Below are positions 8,883 to 17,921 of a stretch of 64,000 nt of DNA, in pieces. The DNA lies in NCBI RefSeq assembly GCF_964026475.1, contig NZ_OZ032151.1:310001-374000 (forward strand), given 5' to 3'. The stretch is from Candidatus Tisiphia endosymbiont of Nemotelus nigrinus (GTDB lineage: Bacteria > Pseudomonadota > Alphaproteobacteria > Rickettsiales > Rickettsiaceae). The translations under genes and the position numbers were made by a program. A model generated the notes under the pieces. That model did no database searches. It was not told the DNA's origin and was given only the letters and a program-made list of their open reading frames with translations. The first letter of the stretch is position 1; each line of letters begins with the position of its first letter.

Positions 8883-9101
8883 ACCCGATTAGCGTTACTT
8901 CGTTATTGCGAGACCACGTGAGTGTAGTGGCAATCCACTTCTGATTACTTTCTGGATTGCTTCGTCGCTACTAAAGCAGCTCCTCGCAATGACATTGTCC
9001 TATCTAAAAACTCTTCCTATTCTAACTTTCGACAGCTGTGACTAAAGTGGCTTCTCGCAATGACACCAGTTTACTATAGCTAAATGCGAATCAAGTTAGC
9101 T
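8881..9101. repeat. Palindromic repeat (CATTGCGAG type), left end cut by MITE-1
   Basis: Runs from TAACCCGATTAG to the complementary AATCAAGTTAGCTATA near 9101, with inner TTATTGCGAGACCACGTGAG...GGATTGCTTCGTCG...CTCGCAATGACA modules and a TTCTAACTTTCGACAGCTGTG module. It lies in the rpoH upstream region. No coding frame is credible here. Confidence 0.8.
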
Positions 9102-9212
9102 ATACAAATTTCAATTTTTTATAAGAAGTCTATTTAAAACATCTTAAACTTATGATATTATAAACCGATTTAATTATATTGTAAGTAAAGCAATCTATTT
9201 TAAAGGTATTAT

Positions 9213-10094
9213 ATGACTAACAAAATCAGTGTGCCAGTAATTTCTGCAGAATCAGGGTTTTATCAATATTTGCAAAAAATTAATAAAATCCCATCACTTT
9301 CACAAGAAGAGGAGTTTTTACTTGCCAAAGCCTATCTTGAACAAAATGATCTAGAAGCTGCTCATAAGTTAGTAACTAGCCACTTGAAATTAGTAGCAAA
9401 AATTGCTATTAGATATAGAAACTATGGGTTACCTCTAAATGAACTTGTATCAGAAGGAAATTTAGGTCTGATGCAAGCAGTAAAGAAATATAATCCTGAT
9501 TTAGGTTTTCGCTTGTCTACTTACGCCTTGTGGTGGGTTAAAGCTTCAATCCATGAATATGTCTTAAGGTCTTGGTCTTTGGTTAAAATGGGTACTACAG
9601 CAGCACAAAAAAAGCTATTCTTTAGTCTTGGTAAAATTAAGCATAAAATTGCTAATCTATATTCTAGGGCTGTCACAGATCAGGATTTTGTTCAAATTGC
9701 TCAAGAACTTGGAGTGACAAGCAATGAAGTTAGTGAAATGAATGCTAGGTTATCTGGTCCGGATTTATCATTGAACAATTTAGTAAATAGTGATGATGAT
9801 GGTGGTAGCGAATTAATTGAATTTTTACCAGAAACTCGTCCAAGTCAAGAACTAAAATTAATTAGCCAAGAGGATTCTGCTAATAAACATAGTTTGTTAA
9901 CTCAAGCGATGAAGATATTGAATGATCGAGAATTACATATTCTTACTGAGCGTAAATTAACAGATTCTCCGAAAACTCTGGATATTCTTAGTATGGAATA
10001 TAAAATTTCTAAGGAAAGAATTAGACAGATTGAAAACACCGCATTTGAGAAAGTGAAAAACTTTATACTTCAACAAATGCCAAAACCTGTTTAA
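9213..10094 (+). CDS. rpoH: RNA polymerase heat-shock sigma factor (sigma-32)
   Basis: Sigma-70 family member of 293 residues. Region 1.2/2 includes AHKLVTSHLKLVAKIAIRYRN, GLPLNELVSEGNLGLMQAVKKYNP and GFRLSTYALWWVKASIHEYVL; the RpoH-specific box reads RSWSLVKMGTTAAQKKLFF; region 4 ends with LSMEYKISKERIRQIENTAFEKVKNF. It directs heat-shock gene transcription. It is monocistronic here, with a repeat-filled upstream region that includes a MITE, so promoter placement may be affected. Confidence 0.96.
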   Translation: MTNKISVPVISAESGFYQYLQKINKIPSLSQEEEFLLAKAYLEQNDLEAAHKLVTSHLKLVAKIAIRYRNYGLPLNELVSEGNLGLMQAVKKYNPDLGFRLSTYALWWVKASIHEYVLRSWSLVKMGTTAAQKKLFFSLGKIKHKIANLYSRAVTDQDFVQIAQELGVTSNEVSEMNARLSGPDLSLNNLVNSDDDGGSELIEFLPETRPSQELKLISQEDSANKHSLLTQAMKILNDRELHILTERKLTDSPKTLDILSMEYKISKERIRQIENTAFEKVKNFILQQMPKPV

Positions 10095-10121
10095 AAGTCT
10101 ATATAGCGTTCGTTGAAATTC

Positions 10122-10190
10122 TAGACACTTATATCTTTAAATTATGATATGAGAGCATAGGACACTGTCGGGAATAACTAAAATAATTCT
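10122..10190. repeat. Repeat debris: IS110-end-like palindrome and MITE-2-like end
   Basis: TAGACACTTATATCTTTAAA near 10123 matches the IS110 left end joined to its target, as in a solo end. It is followed by GGACACTGTCGGGAATAACTAAAATAATTCTAT, whose second half closely resembles the left end of MITE-2 at 61010. This stretch lies directly after the lpxB stop codon. Confidence 0.55.
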
Positions 10191-11361
10191 ATGACAGTAT
10201 CCTTAAACATTCTGACTTTATAATATGGGCTGCAACAGTTGATGGAGAACCATGCCCTTTTAAACCTAATTCTATTAAGATTTTTTGGCTTTCTCTTACT
10301 TGTTCAGCTGCTTTTTTTTTATCAACTAATAGTGATGTAAGCCTTGCTGCTATATTTGATTTAGTACAGTTAAATTGAATCAATTCTGGTAATATCTCCT
10401 TATTAGCGATAATGTTAATCAAAGAAATGTAAGGTATTTTTATTAATAATTTTATTATAAAAAAACTTACGATATTTAATTTATAAGCAACAACCATTGG
10501 AATATTACAAGCAGCAATTTCTAAAGTATTAGTACCAGATTTTGCTAAAGCAAGATCAGCTGTAGCAAAAATCTTAAGTCGATCAGTTGAGAATTGGTAG
10601 TTAAATACTGCATCTGATAAAAATAATTTAATTAAAGATTGATGACTAGGATCAGCCAAGACAAATATCACTTGAAGATTAGGGAATTGACTTGTTATCA
10701 GATTAATTGCCTCTATAAAGATAGGTGCATGCCTTATTATCTCACCTTTGCGGCTACCACAAGTAACACATAGTAATTTTGCAAGAATAGGTATCTTCAA
10801 TTCCCACCTTAACCGATCTTTATTTTGATTGTCATAGAAATACTGTTCTAACATTGGATGACCAATATATCGACAATCTAGTCCCACTTTTTGGAAATAT
10901 GGTGGTTCAAATGGCAGTAACGCTAACAAATAATCGTAAACTTGAGCGTATTTTATAGCCCGGGAAGGCTTATACGCCCAGACTGATGGAGCGACAATAT
11001 GCATGATCTTTAAGTTAGGTCGTGCTTCTCGAACCTTCTTTACCACTCTATAAGTAAAGCCTGGTGAGTCTATGGTAATTAACAAATCTGGATTATGTTG
11101 AATAATATTGTCAATAGTTTGTTTAATTAACTTAGTGAGCCTAAAAATATGTGGTATAATTTCGACGAAGCCCATAAGATTTATTTGACTAATAGGGAAA
11201 AGGCTATGCTGCAATCCAGCCTCTTGCATCTTACTGCCACCAATACCGACAAACTCTAATTTCATTTCTTCCAATTCACAGATATCTTTTAGGCTTTGCA
11301 TCAAACGACTTCCTATAAAATCTCCTGATATTTCACCAGCAATTAGATAAATCTTAGTCAT
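10189..11361 (-). CDS. lpxB: Lipid-A-disaccharide synthase
   Basis: GT19 enzyme joining UDP-2,3-diacylglucosamine and lipid X in lipid A synthesis at the inner membrane. Seen: N-terminal IYLIAGEISGDFIGSRLM, FVGIGGSKMQEAGLQHSLFP, LMGFVEIIPHI, SPGFTYRVVKK, HIVAPSVWAYKPSRA, LLPFEPPYFQKVGLDCRYIGHP and the nucleotide-sugar region CGSRKGEI, LAKSGTNTLEIAACNIPMVVAYK. The ATG at 11361 (MTKIYLIAGE) matches family starts better than an upstream in-frame ATG at 11376. It overlaps the next gene by about 8 bp. Confidence 0.95.
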   Translation of the reverse strand: MTKIYLIAGEISGDFIGSRLMQSLKDICELEEMKLEFVGIGGSKMQEAGLQHSLFPISQINLMGFVEIIPHIFRLTKLIKQTIDNIIQHNPDLLITIDSPGFTYRVVKKVREARPNLKIMHIVAPSVWAYKPSRAIKYAQVYDYLLALLPFEPPYFQKVGLDCRYIGHPMLEQYFYDNQNKDRLRWELKIPILAKLLCVTCGSRKGEIIRHAPIFIEAINLITSQFPNLQVIFVLADPSHQSLIKLFLSDAVFNYQFSTDRLKIFATADLALAKSGTNTLEIAACNIPMVVAYKLNIVSFFIIKLLIKIPYISLINIIANKEILPELIQFNCTKSNIAARLTSLLVDKKKAAEQVRESQKILIELGLKGHGSPSTVAAHIIKSECLRILS

Positions 11362-12943
11362 TTGACTTCTTACCACATAGACTTAAATTTTTGTCAATCA
11401 CTGTCGAACGAATGCCAACACAATCAAGAATTGAATGAAATACATAATCATGACTAATTTCAGTACCTAAATGATTGGCTATAGAACTCACCAAGTCAGG
11501 ATGTTTTTTTTTAAATTCATCCGATACCCAAACTAAGAAAGGTACTGTAGTTTGTTCTGGGATCATTGGTCCACCATGACCGTAATAACCATGTTCTCCT
11601 AAAGATTCAGCGTGATCAGAAACATACATTAGAATGGCGTTACTATTTTTTAATAAATCTATCACGTTATATAAAAAAAAATCAGTATATAAAATAGTGT
11701 TATCGTAATCATTAATTAACTCTGCAAGATCACAAGTACTTTGATCTACCATAACAGTTGAATTACACTTAGGAGTAAATTTTTGGAATTCTTGAGGATA
11801 TCTAGCAGAATATTTCCAATGACTACCGCTTGTATGAATAACTAAAACATCTTTAGTAGCAGAATCTACAATATTTTTAATATAAGGTAACATTTTCTCA
11901 TCATGGTCAAGCCTTTTTAACAGAACAGAACCACCAGGGAGCATGCTAAACTTAACATGATCATAAATTGTATATGGGTTTTTACTCTTTAAATATTGTA
12001 CCAAACTCTGAGTGCCAATCCAGTTAGTATTAAAGTCCAGCATGGTAAAAATTGATAAAAAACTTGTATCTTCTGTGATTTTGTCTAAATCCCTAGCAGA
12101 ATGGCAAGACAGAAGAGATGGAACTGAGATACATGTATGATTAGACGAAGATTGTGCTTTAAATGAAAAAAGATTGTCAACAGTACCCAAATATGGTGTA
12201 GTATCCCTAGAATAACCGTTAATACCAAAATGATCAAACCGTGCTGATTCTCCTATAACAAGTACAGCTATAATATTTTGATCAGATTGATCGGTAAAAG
12301 AAAATTTCTTACTTATATCTTCACGTATGCTGTTTTTGTTGCTACTACTATTAGAGAAATATAAATATGTATTATGTAGATATTGCATAGGAAAATAACT
12401 GTTTAGCAATTTGAATTGCGGCGTAATAATATTATTAACAGCAATTAAAAGACAAACTGCTGATAGTAATTTTGTGACAAATAGTTTACTATCTAACATT
12501 GAGAAATGTTTTATTGTATAAAGACAGCTAAACAAACTAAAAGCCAACCATATAATTAGCCTGATGCTGACTATTTCGTATACTTCATTAAAGTCAGTGG
12601 AGAAAAAACTACTTATCATTTCTTTTGTAGGAGAAATTTTAAAGAAATATAGATAATAACTAGCAATTGCCCCCGTTATAAATAAAAATATTGCCCCAAT
12701 TATAAAAACAAGCCGATGGATAGTTAAACCAAAAAAAATGATAAAACAAGTAAAATAAATATACAGAAAGTCTTTACTCAACTCCAATATAGCTTTCAAA
12801 AAAGTTATCTTGTAGTAATTGAATTTATAACAAGAAACTACTGAATTAAAAAATATGAAATAAATAAGGGCAAAAACTAAAGATAGTTTTATTAGTCTAC
12901 TATCTAGGTGTTTTTGAATCAGATCTGACATAATTAAACGCAT
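11354..12943 (-). CDS. Phosphoethanolamine transferase-like membrane sulfatase-fold protein
   Basis: 529 residues: about five N-terminal TM segments (to residue ~165), then a periplasmic alkaline-phosphatase/sulfatase domain. The EptA/CptA signature is present: VLVIGESARFDHFGINGYSRDTTPYL, in which the metal-binding Glu is in GES and the expected catalytic Thr in the RDTTP region; later HTSGSHWKYSARYPQEF, YTDFFLYNVIDLL and VSDHAESLGEHGYYGHGGPM with Asp-His and His ligands. Known members add phosphoethanolamine to lipid A, core or periplasmic glycans. Overlap with lpxB supports a lipid A role. A start at 12931 is also possible. Confidence 0.88.
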   Translation of the reverse strand: MRLIMSDLIQKHLDSRLIKLSLVFALIYFIFFNSVVSCYKFNYYKITFLKAILELSKDFLYIYFTCFIIFFGLTIHRLVFIIGAIFLFITGAIASYYLYFFKISPTKEMISSFFSTDFNEVYEIVSIRLIIWLAFSLFSCLYTIKHFSMLDSKLFVTKLLSAVCLLIAVNNIITPQFKLLNSYFPMQYLHNTYLYFSNSSSNKNSIREDISKKFSFTDQSDQNIIAVLVIGESARFDHFGINGYSRDTTPYLGTVDNLFSFKAQSSSNHTCISVPSLLSCHSARDLDKITEDTSFLSIFTMLDFNTNWIGTQSLVQYLKSKNPYTIYDHVKFSMLPGGSVLLKRLDHDEKMLPYIKNIVDSATKDVLVIHTSGSHWKYSARYPQEFQKFTPKCNSTVMVDQSTCDLAELINDYDNTILYTDFFLYNVIDLLKNSNAILMYVSDHAESLGEHGYYGHGGPMIPEQTTVPFLVWVSDEFKKKHPDLVSSIANHLGTEISHDYVFHSILDCVGIRSTVIDKNLSLCGKKSND

Positions 12944-12977
12944 ACTTTGTATAAATATAAATTATAATTTAGGTATC

Positions 12978-13445
12978 ATGATAATAACAGCATTGCAAGA
13001 ATTTTTTCAGCTTCTACAAGCTAATAGACCAATTATTGCCATAGATTATGGAACGCGGAAAACAGGCATCGCTATTTCAAATCAGGAACAAACTATCGCT
13101 ATGCCAATAAAAACTATTTATGAAAAAATAGAAGAAAATAAGATTAAGTCAATATTAGATTTGGTCACAACTTATTCCATTTGTGGTATAGTCATAGGTT
13201 TGCCTGTTAGTATGAATGGTCAATCTAGTGAACAAACTACAATTGTATTAGAATTCAGCACAAAACTAAGTTGTGCAACAAATCTTCCTATATATCTACA
13301 AGACGAGAGAGTTACTTCCCTTGCTGCCAATAACTTATTAAAAGCTTTAGGGGTCAAAAGACGAGAACGTAACCAAAAAGATGATTCAATTGCAGCAAGT
13401 ATGATTTTAGAAACTACTTTAGACTCTATCAAGAAGCTTCAATAG
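12978..13445 (+). CDS. ruvX: Holliday junction resolvase-like / pre-16S rRNA nuclease YqgF
   Basis: 155 residues with an RNase H-like fold pattern: IIAIDYGTRKTGIAISNQ (first catalytic Asp), CGIVIGLPVSMNGQSSEQT, LPIYLQDERVTSLAA (Glu) and KDDSIAASMILE (terminal Asp). Known: YqgF trims the 5-prime end of pre-16S rRNA in E. coli. It is divergent from the phosphoethanolamine-transferase-like gene, with about 35 bp between starts. Confidence 0.93.
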   Translation: MIITALQEFFQLLQANRPIIAIDYGTRKTGIAISNQEQTIAMPIKTIYEKIEENKIKSILDLVTTYSICGIVIGLPVSMNGQSSEQTTIVLEFSTKLSCATNLPIYLQDERVTSLAANNLLKALGVKRRERNQKDDSIAASMILETTLDSIKKLQ

Positions 13446-13511
13446 GATAGTAGATGGTCAGTTACAATAATCATACCCTTTTATTTTGTAGTGAAAGTGT
13501 AATTCGACATA

Positions 13512-13700
13512 ATGTATCAATTTAAGGAAAAAAGCTGGTTTCTAAGTGTCATTACGAGAAATTACTTTTACAAAAAATTAGAATATGCTAATTCAGAAAA
13601 TTTAAATCAATGGTATAAAAAATGTAATCTAAGTTCAGTTTTTCAATATTTTATAGCAAATAATAAATTTATTAATATCAATAAAAAATTACTTGATTAA
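13512..13700 (+). CDS. Doubtful small ORF
   Basis: 62 codons starting with ATG 66 bp after ruvX; lysine/asparagine/tyrosine-rich, no recognisable domain, no signal peptide and no convincing ribosome binding site. A CATTACGAGAAAT string at 13549 hints at a degraded palindromic repeat within it. It may be a chance frame in AT-rich DNA and is listed only for completeness. Confidence 0.15.
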   Translation: MYQFKEKSWFLSVITRNYFYKKLEYANSENLNQWYKKCNLSSVFQYFIANNKFININKKLLD

Positions 13701-13760
13701 GCTAAAATGCTATATTATTATTAGTTGCAATAGATATATAAATATTAAATTATTATTACC

Positions 13761-14227
13761 ATGAATAAATCTACTAAGTCAAAAGAAAGAATAAACCTAA
13801 TTATCGGTATGCGTTTAAGAAAACGTCGTGTAATGCTGGGTATAAGCCAACAAGAATTGAGTGAAGCTATTAATCTTAGTGTAAAACAGATACAAAAATA
13901 TGAGGATGCTATCACCCCAATAGCTGGAAGTATATTGTATTTTTTTGCAAAATTGTTAAATTATGAGTCTCTATTGAGTATTTTATTAATACAACTGAAA
14001 CTACTGATTCATCAGATGATTACCTATTTGATACACAAGATAATAATAGGTTTATAAATAACATTATTGCTGAGGATAAGGCAGAATATTTAGTACCTTT
14101 AAAATATGATACAGATGAAGTATCATATCTTGTTAAAGTATTTACCAAAATTCAAAATCCACAGATTAGGCAAAAAATAGTTGAACTTATTAGGTCAATA
14201 ATAGCATCTCAAGGTGATCAGATTTGA
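13761..14227 (+). pseudogene. XRE-family regulator, frameshifted
   Basis: The first 75 or so residues form a clear helix-turn-helix: IGMRLRKRRVMLGISQQELSEAINLSVKQIQKYEDAITPIAGSILYFFAKLLN. Near 13970 the frame is lost; the neighbouring frame continues with a family-like C-terminus (EYFINTTETTDSSDDYLFD ... SYLVKVFTKIQNPQIRQKIVELI) to TGA at 14225-14227. Total length 467 nt, one short of a multiple of three, fits a single-base deletion. Intact, it would be about 155 residues, like rickettsial Cro/CI-type regulators that often accompany mobile or stress loci. Confidence 0.8.
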
Positions 14228-14526
14228 AGCTAACTCGACTAATATTACTCATAAGAAACCAGGGCGATTTAAAAGTCGCAATTAATGATAGAAAATTTGT
14301 TTTAGAAAATACATAAACGTCATTGCGAGGAGTCGCAAAACGGCGACGTGGCAATCCAAAAGTTGCAGCGGTAAAAAATAAAATTAGCTAACTGTTTATT
14401 TGGATCGCCACGCCACTTCATGGCTCGCGATGATAACCATTCGTTTCTGTAATTTAGCATTTTCTATCACTAGTTGTGACTTTTAAATCGCCCTCATAAG
14501 AAATAACTACATAACATGTTGATTTT
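14228..14526. repeat. Composite palindrome (GGGCGATTTAAAAGTCGC type)
   Basis: The outer arms AGGGCGATTTAAAAGTCGCA (14261-14280) and complementary GACTTTTAAATCGCCCT (14478-14494) enclose a CATTGCGAGGAGTCGC... module and its complement TGGCTCGCGATGA. The same composite lies at 53805-54045, where the inner module is in the opposite order. No gene is seen. Confidence 0.85.
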
Positions 14527-15477
14527 CTAGGTGTTTAGTCCCAGGGAGTGGAGATTAGGGTTAATAATAAATTTATTTGGATCAGATGTCCATGTTTTTA
14601 TGATAAATTCATAAGGAGTTAAACCTTTAAGAGCTTTAAGTCTTTTTGCGAAATTGTAGGCATTGATAAAATCATATAAATGTTGTTTAAGTTGCTGATG
14701 ATTGTCATAATAAAAACGTTTAACAGTTGCCTCTTTAATAGTACGATTCATACGTTCTACCTGTCCATTAGTCCATGGATGATTAACTTTTGTTAGCCTG
14801 TGTTCAATATTGTATTCATAGCAAATACGATCAAAAATATGCATCCAAGCATGCTTATCTACTGTTCTGTTAGTAAATTGAATACCATTATCTGTCAAAA
14901 TAGTATGAATTTTATAAGGTATAGCTTTAATTAAATTACGAAGAAATTGTGCTGTTTCTGTCTTGGTACATCTTGGTAAAAGTTCTACATACACAAACTT
15001 TGAAGTGCGATCAATAGCAACAAATAGATAGAGTTTACCTTCTTCTGTTTTGACTTCAGCAATATCTATATGGAAATAACCAATTGGATAAAGTTTAAAC
15101 TTCTTCTTGGTTTTGTTATTTCCTTTTACTTCCGGTAACCTACTAACATTATGGCGTTGAAGAAGTCTATGTAAAGAAGATCTAGTAAGCTTGGGAATAC
15201 TAACTTGTAAAGCATATAAGCAATCATCTAAAGATAATAAAGTGTGTTTACGAAATGCTATACACATAGCTTCTTCTTCAGAAGTTAATACTGTAGAAGA
15301 TGGTTCTTTGGGACCCATACAAGTATCTTGTAATGTAGTTCGTTTCTTCCACTTAGCAACTGTTTTAGGATTAATAGAATATTTTCTTGCTAAGGTCTTT
15401 AAGCTCTCTTGACTATTTTGGATTGCGAAACGTATTGCCTCTGTCGTTTTGGCACAGCCGTGTAATATTTGTCCCAT
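14527..15477 (-). CDS. IS481-family transposase, copy A
   Basis: 316 residues: N-terminal helix-turn-helix (LKTLARKYSINPKTVAKWKKR), then an rve-type integrase core with YFHIDIAEVKTEEGKLYLFVAIDRTSKF (first D), HTILTDNGIQFTNR (second D) and HPWTNGQVERMNRTIKE (E). It ends LHSLGLNT with the TAG stop supplied by the flanking CTAG target, so the stop codon depends on the insertion site. It is identical to copy D except one residue (Pro/Leu near residue 178). Confidence 0.95.
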   Translation of the reverse strand: MGQILHGCAKTTEAIRFAIQNSQESLKTLARKYSINPKTVAKWKKRTTLQDTCMGPKEPSSTVLTSEEEAMCIAFRKHTLLSLDDCLYALQVSIPKLTRSSLHRLLQRHNVSRLPEVKGNNKTKKKFKLYPIGYFHIDIAEVKTEEGKLYLFVAIDRTSKFVYVELLPRCTKTETAQFLRNLIKAIPYKIHTILTDNGIQFTNRTVDKHAWMHIFDRICYEYNIEHRLTKVNHPWTNGQVERMNRTIKEATVKRFYYDNHQQLKQHLYDFINAYNFAKRLKALKGLTPYEFIIKTWTSDPNKFIINPNLHSLGLNT

Positions 15478-15537
15478 AATTCCTCTCTTGATGGTAATTC
15501 TTTATAATATACAACATTACACCCTGGGACTAAACAA
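14531..15537 (-). mobile_element. IS481-family element, copy A (1007 bp, intact)
   Basis: The ends are GTGTTTAGTCCCAGGG and complement (with one variant base pair at the right end, AACAACTAG), flanked on both sides by CTAG (14527-14530 and 15538-15541). There are four copies in the window. CTAG flanks copies A, C and D, so CTAG is the likely target and duplication. Confidence 0.9.
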
Positions 15538-15561
15538 CTAGCACCAAACTATATAATGTAC

Positions 15562-15680
15562 CTACCGATTTATTGGTACAAATCTTATCGTAGGACGACC
15601 CACCGATTCACACATTGCTTCTACATCTTTAAAATCATTTTTATTGCTCTTAATATACAGTTTAACAAATTGTATAAACT
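15562..15680 (-). pseudogene. IS1111/IS110-type transposase fragment
   Basis: About 38 residues ending VKLYIKSNKNDFKDVEAMCESVGRPTIRFVPINR, which matches the conserved FVKP-(Y/F)-(V/I)KSNKNDFxDAEAICEA-xxRP-xMRFVP block of IS1111-type IS110 transposases. Its upstream part has been replaced by MITE-3, which supplies a false N-terminal extension. It is distinct from the two IS110 copies at 2509 and 50374. Confidence 0.75.
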
Positions 15681-15863
15681 TAGCCCGGATATTGCATGAT
15701 AGAAATGAACCAATTGTGATAGCCCTTGTCTCATGAGGGCTACAGGCTAAAATATATAAAATTTTAAATATACAATTTGTATTTTTGTGCAATTCTTCTA
15801 AACTCTTTATATTACAATGGGTTCAGAGATAAATATTGATACCTTCATGCAATATCCGGGTTA
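15681..15863. mobile_element. MITE-3, copy 1 (183 bp, IS1380-like ends)
   Basis: The ends are TAGCCCGGATATTGCATGA (15681-) and the complement TCATGCAATATCCGGGTTA (-15863). The second copy, inverted, is at 54050-54232 and has the same length. The ends closely resemble the IS1380 end TAACCTGAATATTGCATGA at 45507-45525 and its counterpart near 47434-47454, so it is probably mobilised by IS1380 transposase. It is inserted in an IS1111 remnant. Confidence 0.8.
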
Positions 15864-15889
15864 GTAATATCAATATGGTTAGCTATATA

Positions 15890-17842
15890 TTAATAAAAAC
15901 TCTTAGGATCTATATCTATTTTCAAATGACAAAAAGAAGGAATTTTGATTAAACTTAACCATATTTGTAAAAATTTTTGTAGATTAAACTTCCTGTCTAC
16001 TATGATCAGAATACGATAGCGAAATTTTCCTGCTAATTTAGACATTAATGAACTAGATGGTCCAAGTATTCGTGCCGAACTTTTTGGGGCAATTGCAACT
16101 AGATTTTTTGATATTTCAAATATTTTATGCTCATTTTTTCCAGACAAAATTATCGATGCCATTTTGGTAAAAGGTGGCATATTCTCTGCTTGTCTTGTTT
16201 TAAGCTCATATTGTAAAAATTGATCTCCTCCATTTTTTATATAACCAAATATAGCATTATCTGGATAATAAGTTTGCATTAATACTATACCTTTTTTATC
16301 TTCCCTTCCTGCCCTACCTCCAACTTGATGAAGTAATTGATAATTACGTTCACTTGATCGTAAATCTCCACTACCAACAGTTCCAAGATCAGCATCAATA
16401 ACACATACCAAGGTAAGATAGGGAAAGTGATAACCTTTAGTAATCATCTGAGTACCAATCAAAATATCAATCTCTAAATGTTCCATCTTATGTAGTAATT
16501 CATGAATTATTTTAGGTTTCTGAGCATAGTCTTTGCTAATTACGGCAATTTTACTATCAGGAAACAAATATCTTGTTTCTTCTTCTATTCTTTCAATCCC
16601 TGGACCACAGATAGTTAAAGAATCTTTTTCCAAACAATCTGGACAAACAATATGAATCCTACTCTGATAGCCACAATGGTGACATTCAAGTTTTTTACTA
16701 GATTTGTGTACCACTAACCAAGCAGAACAAGAATTGCAAGTAAAACGATAACCACAAAGCTTGCATAGCATTAATGGAGCATATCCCCTACGATTTAGAA
16801 ATAATAACACTTGCTCTTTGCTTGCCAGCTTTTCGCCAATTGACGCTATTAACTTTGTAGATAAGTAAGAATTCTTTGGTAATTTTTCCTTCTTCATATC
16901 TATTATTTGAATTTCTGGTAAAGTTGCTTCCTGATGACGGCTTGACAATTCAACTAATTGATATTTATCTGTATTTACATTATAAATTGTTTCAATAGAG
17001 GGGGTAGCTGAACATAATACTATTTTTATTTTAGATAAACTTCCTCGTAATATTGCCACGTCACGAGCATTATATAATATACCTTCATCTTGTTTATAAG
17101 AACTATCGTGTTCTTCATCAATAATAATTAATCCAAGACTATGATATGGTAGAAATAAACTACTTCTAGCACCAATTATAACTTTAATTTCATTGCTCAG
17201 CAAACCTCTTAAAATCATCTTTTTTCGAGCTTTAGTAACCGTAGAGTTCCATATTACTGGATTAAAACCGAATCGTTCTGCAAAACGATTTATAATTTGC
17301 TGACTTAAGGCAATTTCTGGTAACATTATCAATATTTGATTACCTTGCCTTAAATATTCAGCTAATAAATGAAAATATATTTCTGTTTTACCTGATCCAG
17401 TTACTCCTTTAACAATTGATGGTTTGTCAGATTGAATTAATAGAGAAAGTGCCTTTTGTTGTTCTATTGAGAGGGGTGGTAGAATAAAATCTTTATTTAA
17501 CTCTTGATGTTTTATTTTTATAGGCTGTTCAGCAACGTCAATTGGCAAAACCAACTTGGCAACTGAACCAAGCTCCACCATGTAATAATTAGTAGCCCAT
17601 TTAATTAGTGATAATATTTCATGATTAAGTCTAAATTCAAGTGGTACTTTCTGTTTAATATACTTGATTCTGTTATATTTCTCTGAACCCCCAACATCTA
17701 ATTGCCAAACTATACCTGTCAATTCCTTATTTCTAAAAGGAACTATTACTAAGTCTCCTGTAGCTAATTCTAGTCCATTTGGAATTAAATAATCCAGTGG
17801 AAAAAGATTAGCTAGTGGCAGTAATATTTTAGCAACTTGCAT
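15890..17842 (-). CDS. priA: Primosomal protein N-prime (replication restart helicase)
   Basis: Superfamily 2 DNA helicase that reloads DnaB at stalled forks. Seen: N-terminal DNA-binding part ([18 protein letters not shown]), Walker [32 protein letters not shown] (DEEH box), [10 protein letters not shown], a zinc-binding cysteine cluster ([19 protein letters not shown] ... LECHHCGYQ ... [16 protein letters not shown]), [18 protein letters not shown] and [13 protein letters not shown]. 650 residues is near the lower end for PriA. It lies downstream of hemJ on the same strand. Confidence 0.97.
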   Translation of the reverse strand: MQVAKILLPLANLFPLDYLIPNGLELATGDLVIVPFRNKELTGIVWQLDVGGSEKYNRIKYIKQKVPLEFRLNHEILSLIKWATNYYMVELGSVAKLVLPIDVAEQPIKIKHQELNKDFILPPLSIEQQKALSLLIQSDKPSIVKGVTGSGKTEIYFHLLAEYLRQGNQILIMLPEIALSQQIINRFAERFGFNPVIWNSTVTKARKKMILRGLLSNEIKVIIGARSSLFLPYHSLGLIIIDEEHDSSYKQDEGILYNARDVAILRGSLSKIKIVLCSATPSIETIYNVNTDKYQLVELSSRHQEATLPEIQIIDMKKEKLPKNSYLSTKLIASIGEKLASKEQVLLFLNRRGYAPLMLCKLCGYRFTCNSCSAWLVVHKSSKKLECHHCGYQSRIHIVCPDCLEKDSLTICGPGIERIEEETRYLFPDSKIAVISKDYAQKPKIIHELLHKMEHLEIDILIGTQMITKGYHFPYLTLVCVIDADLGTVGSGDLRSSERNYQLLHQVGGRAGREDKKGIVLMQTYYPDNAIFGYIKNGGDQFLQYELKTRQAENMPPFTKMASIILSGKNEHKIFEISKNLVAIAPKSSARILGPSSSLMSKLAGKFRYRILIIVDRKFNLQKFLQIWLSLIKIPSFCHLKIDIDPKSFY

Positions 17843-17921
17843 TAAAATTCACTTTCATACCATTTTATCATACTAACTATACACTAATTTTTTGATGCAC
17901 TAATAGGTAATTACATTAAAA

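Noticed and set aside
15191..15412. 73-codon frames opposite each IS481 transposase (also 37632, 39494, 45961)
   Set aside because: They repeat only because the IS repeats; antisense to the helix-turn-helix region.
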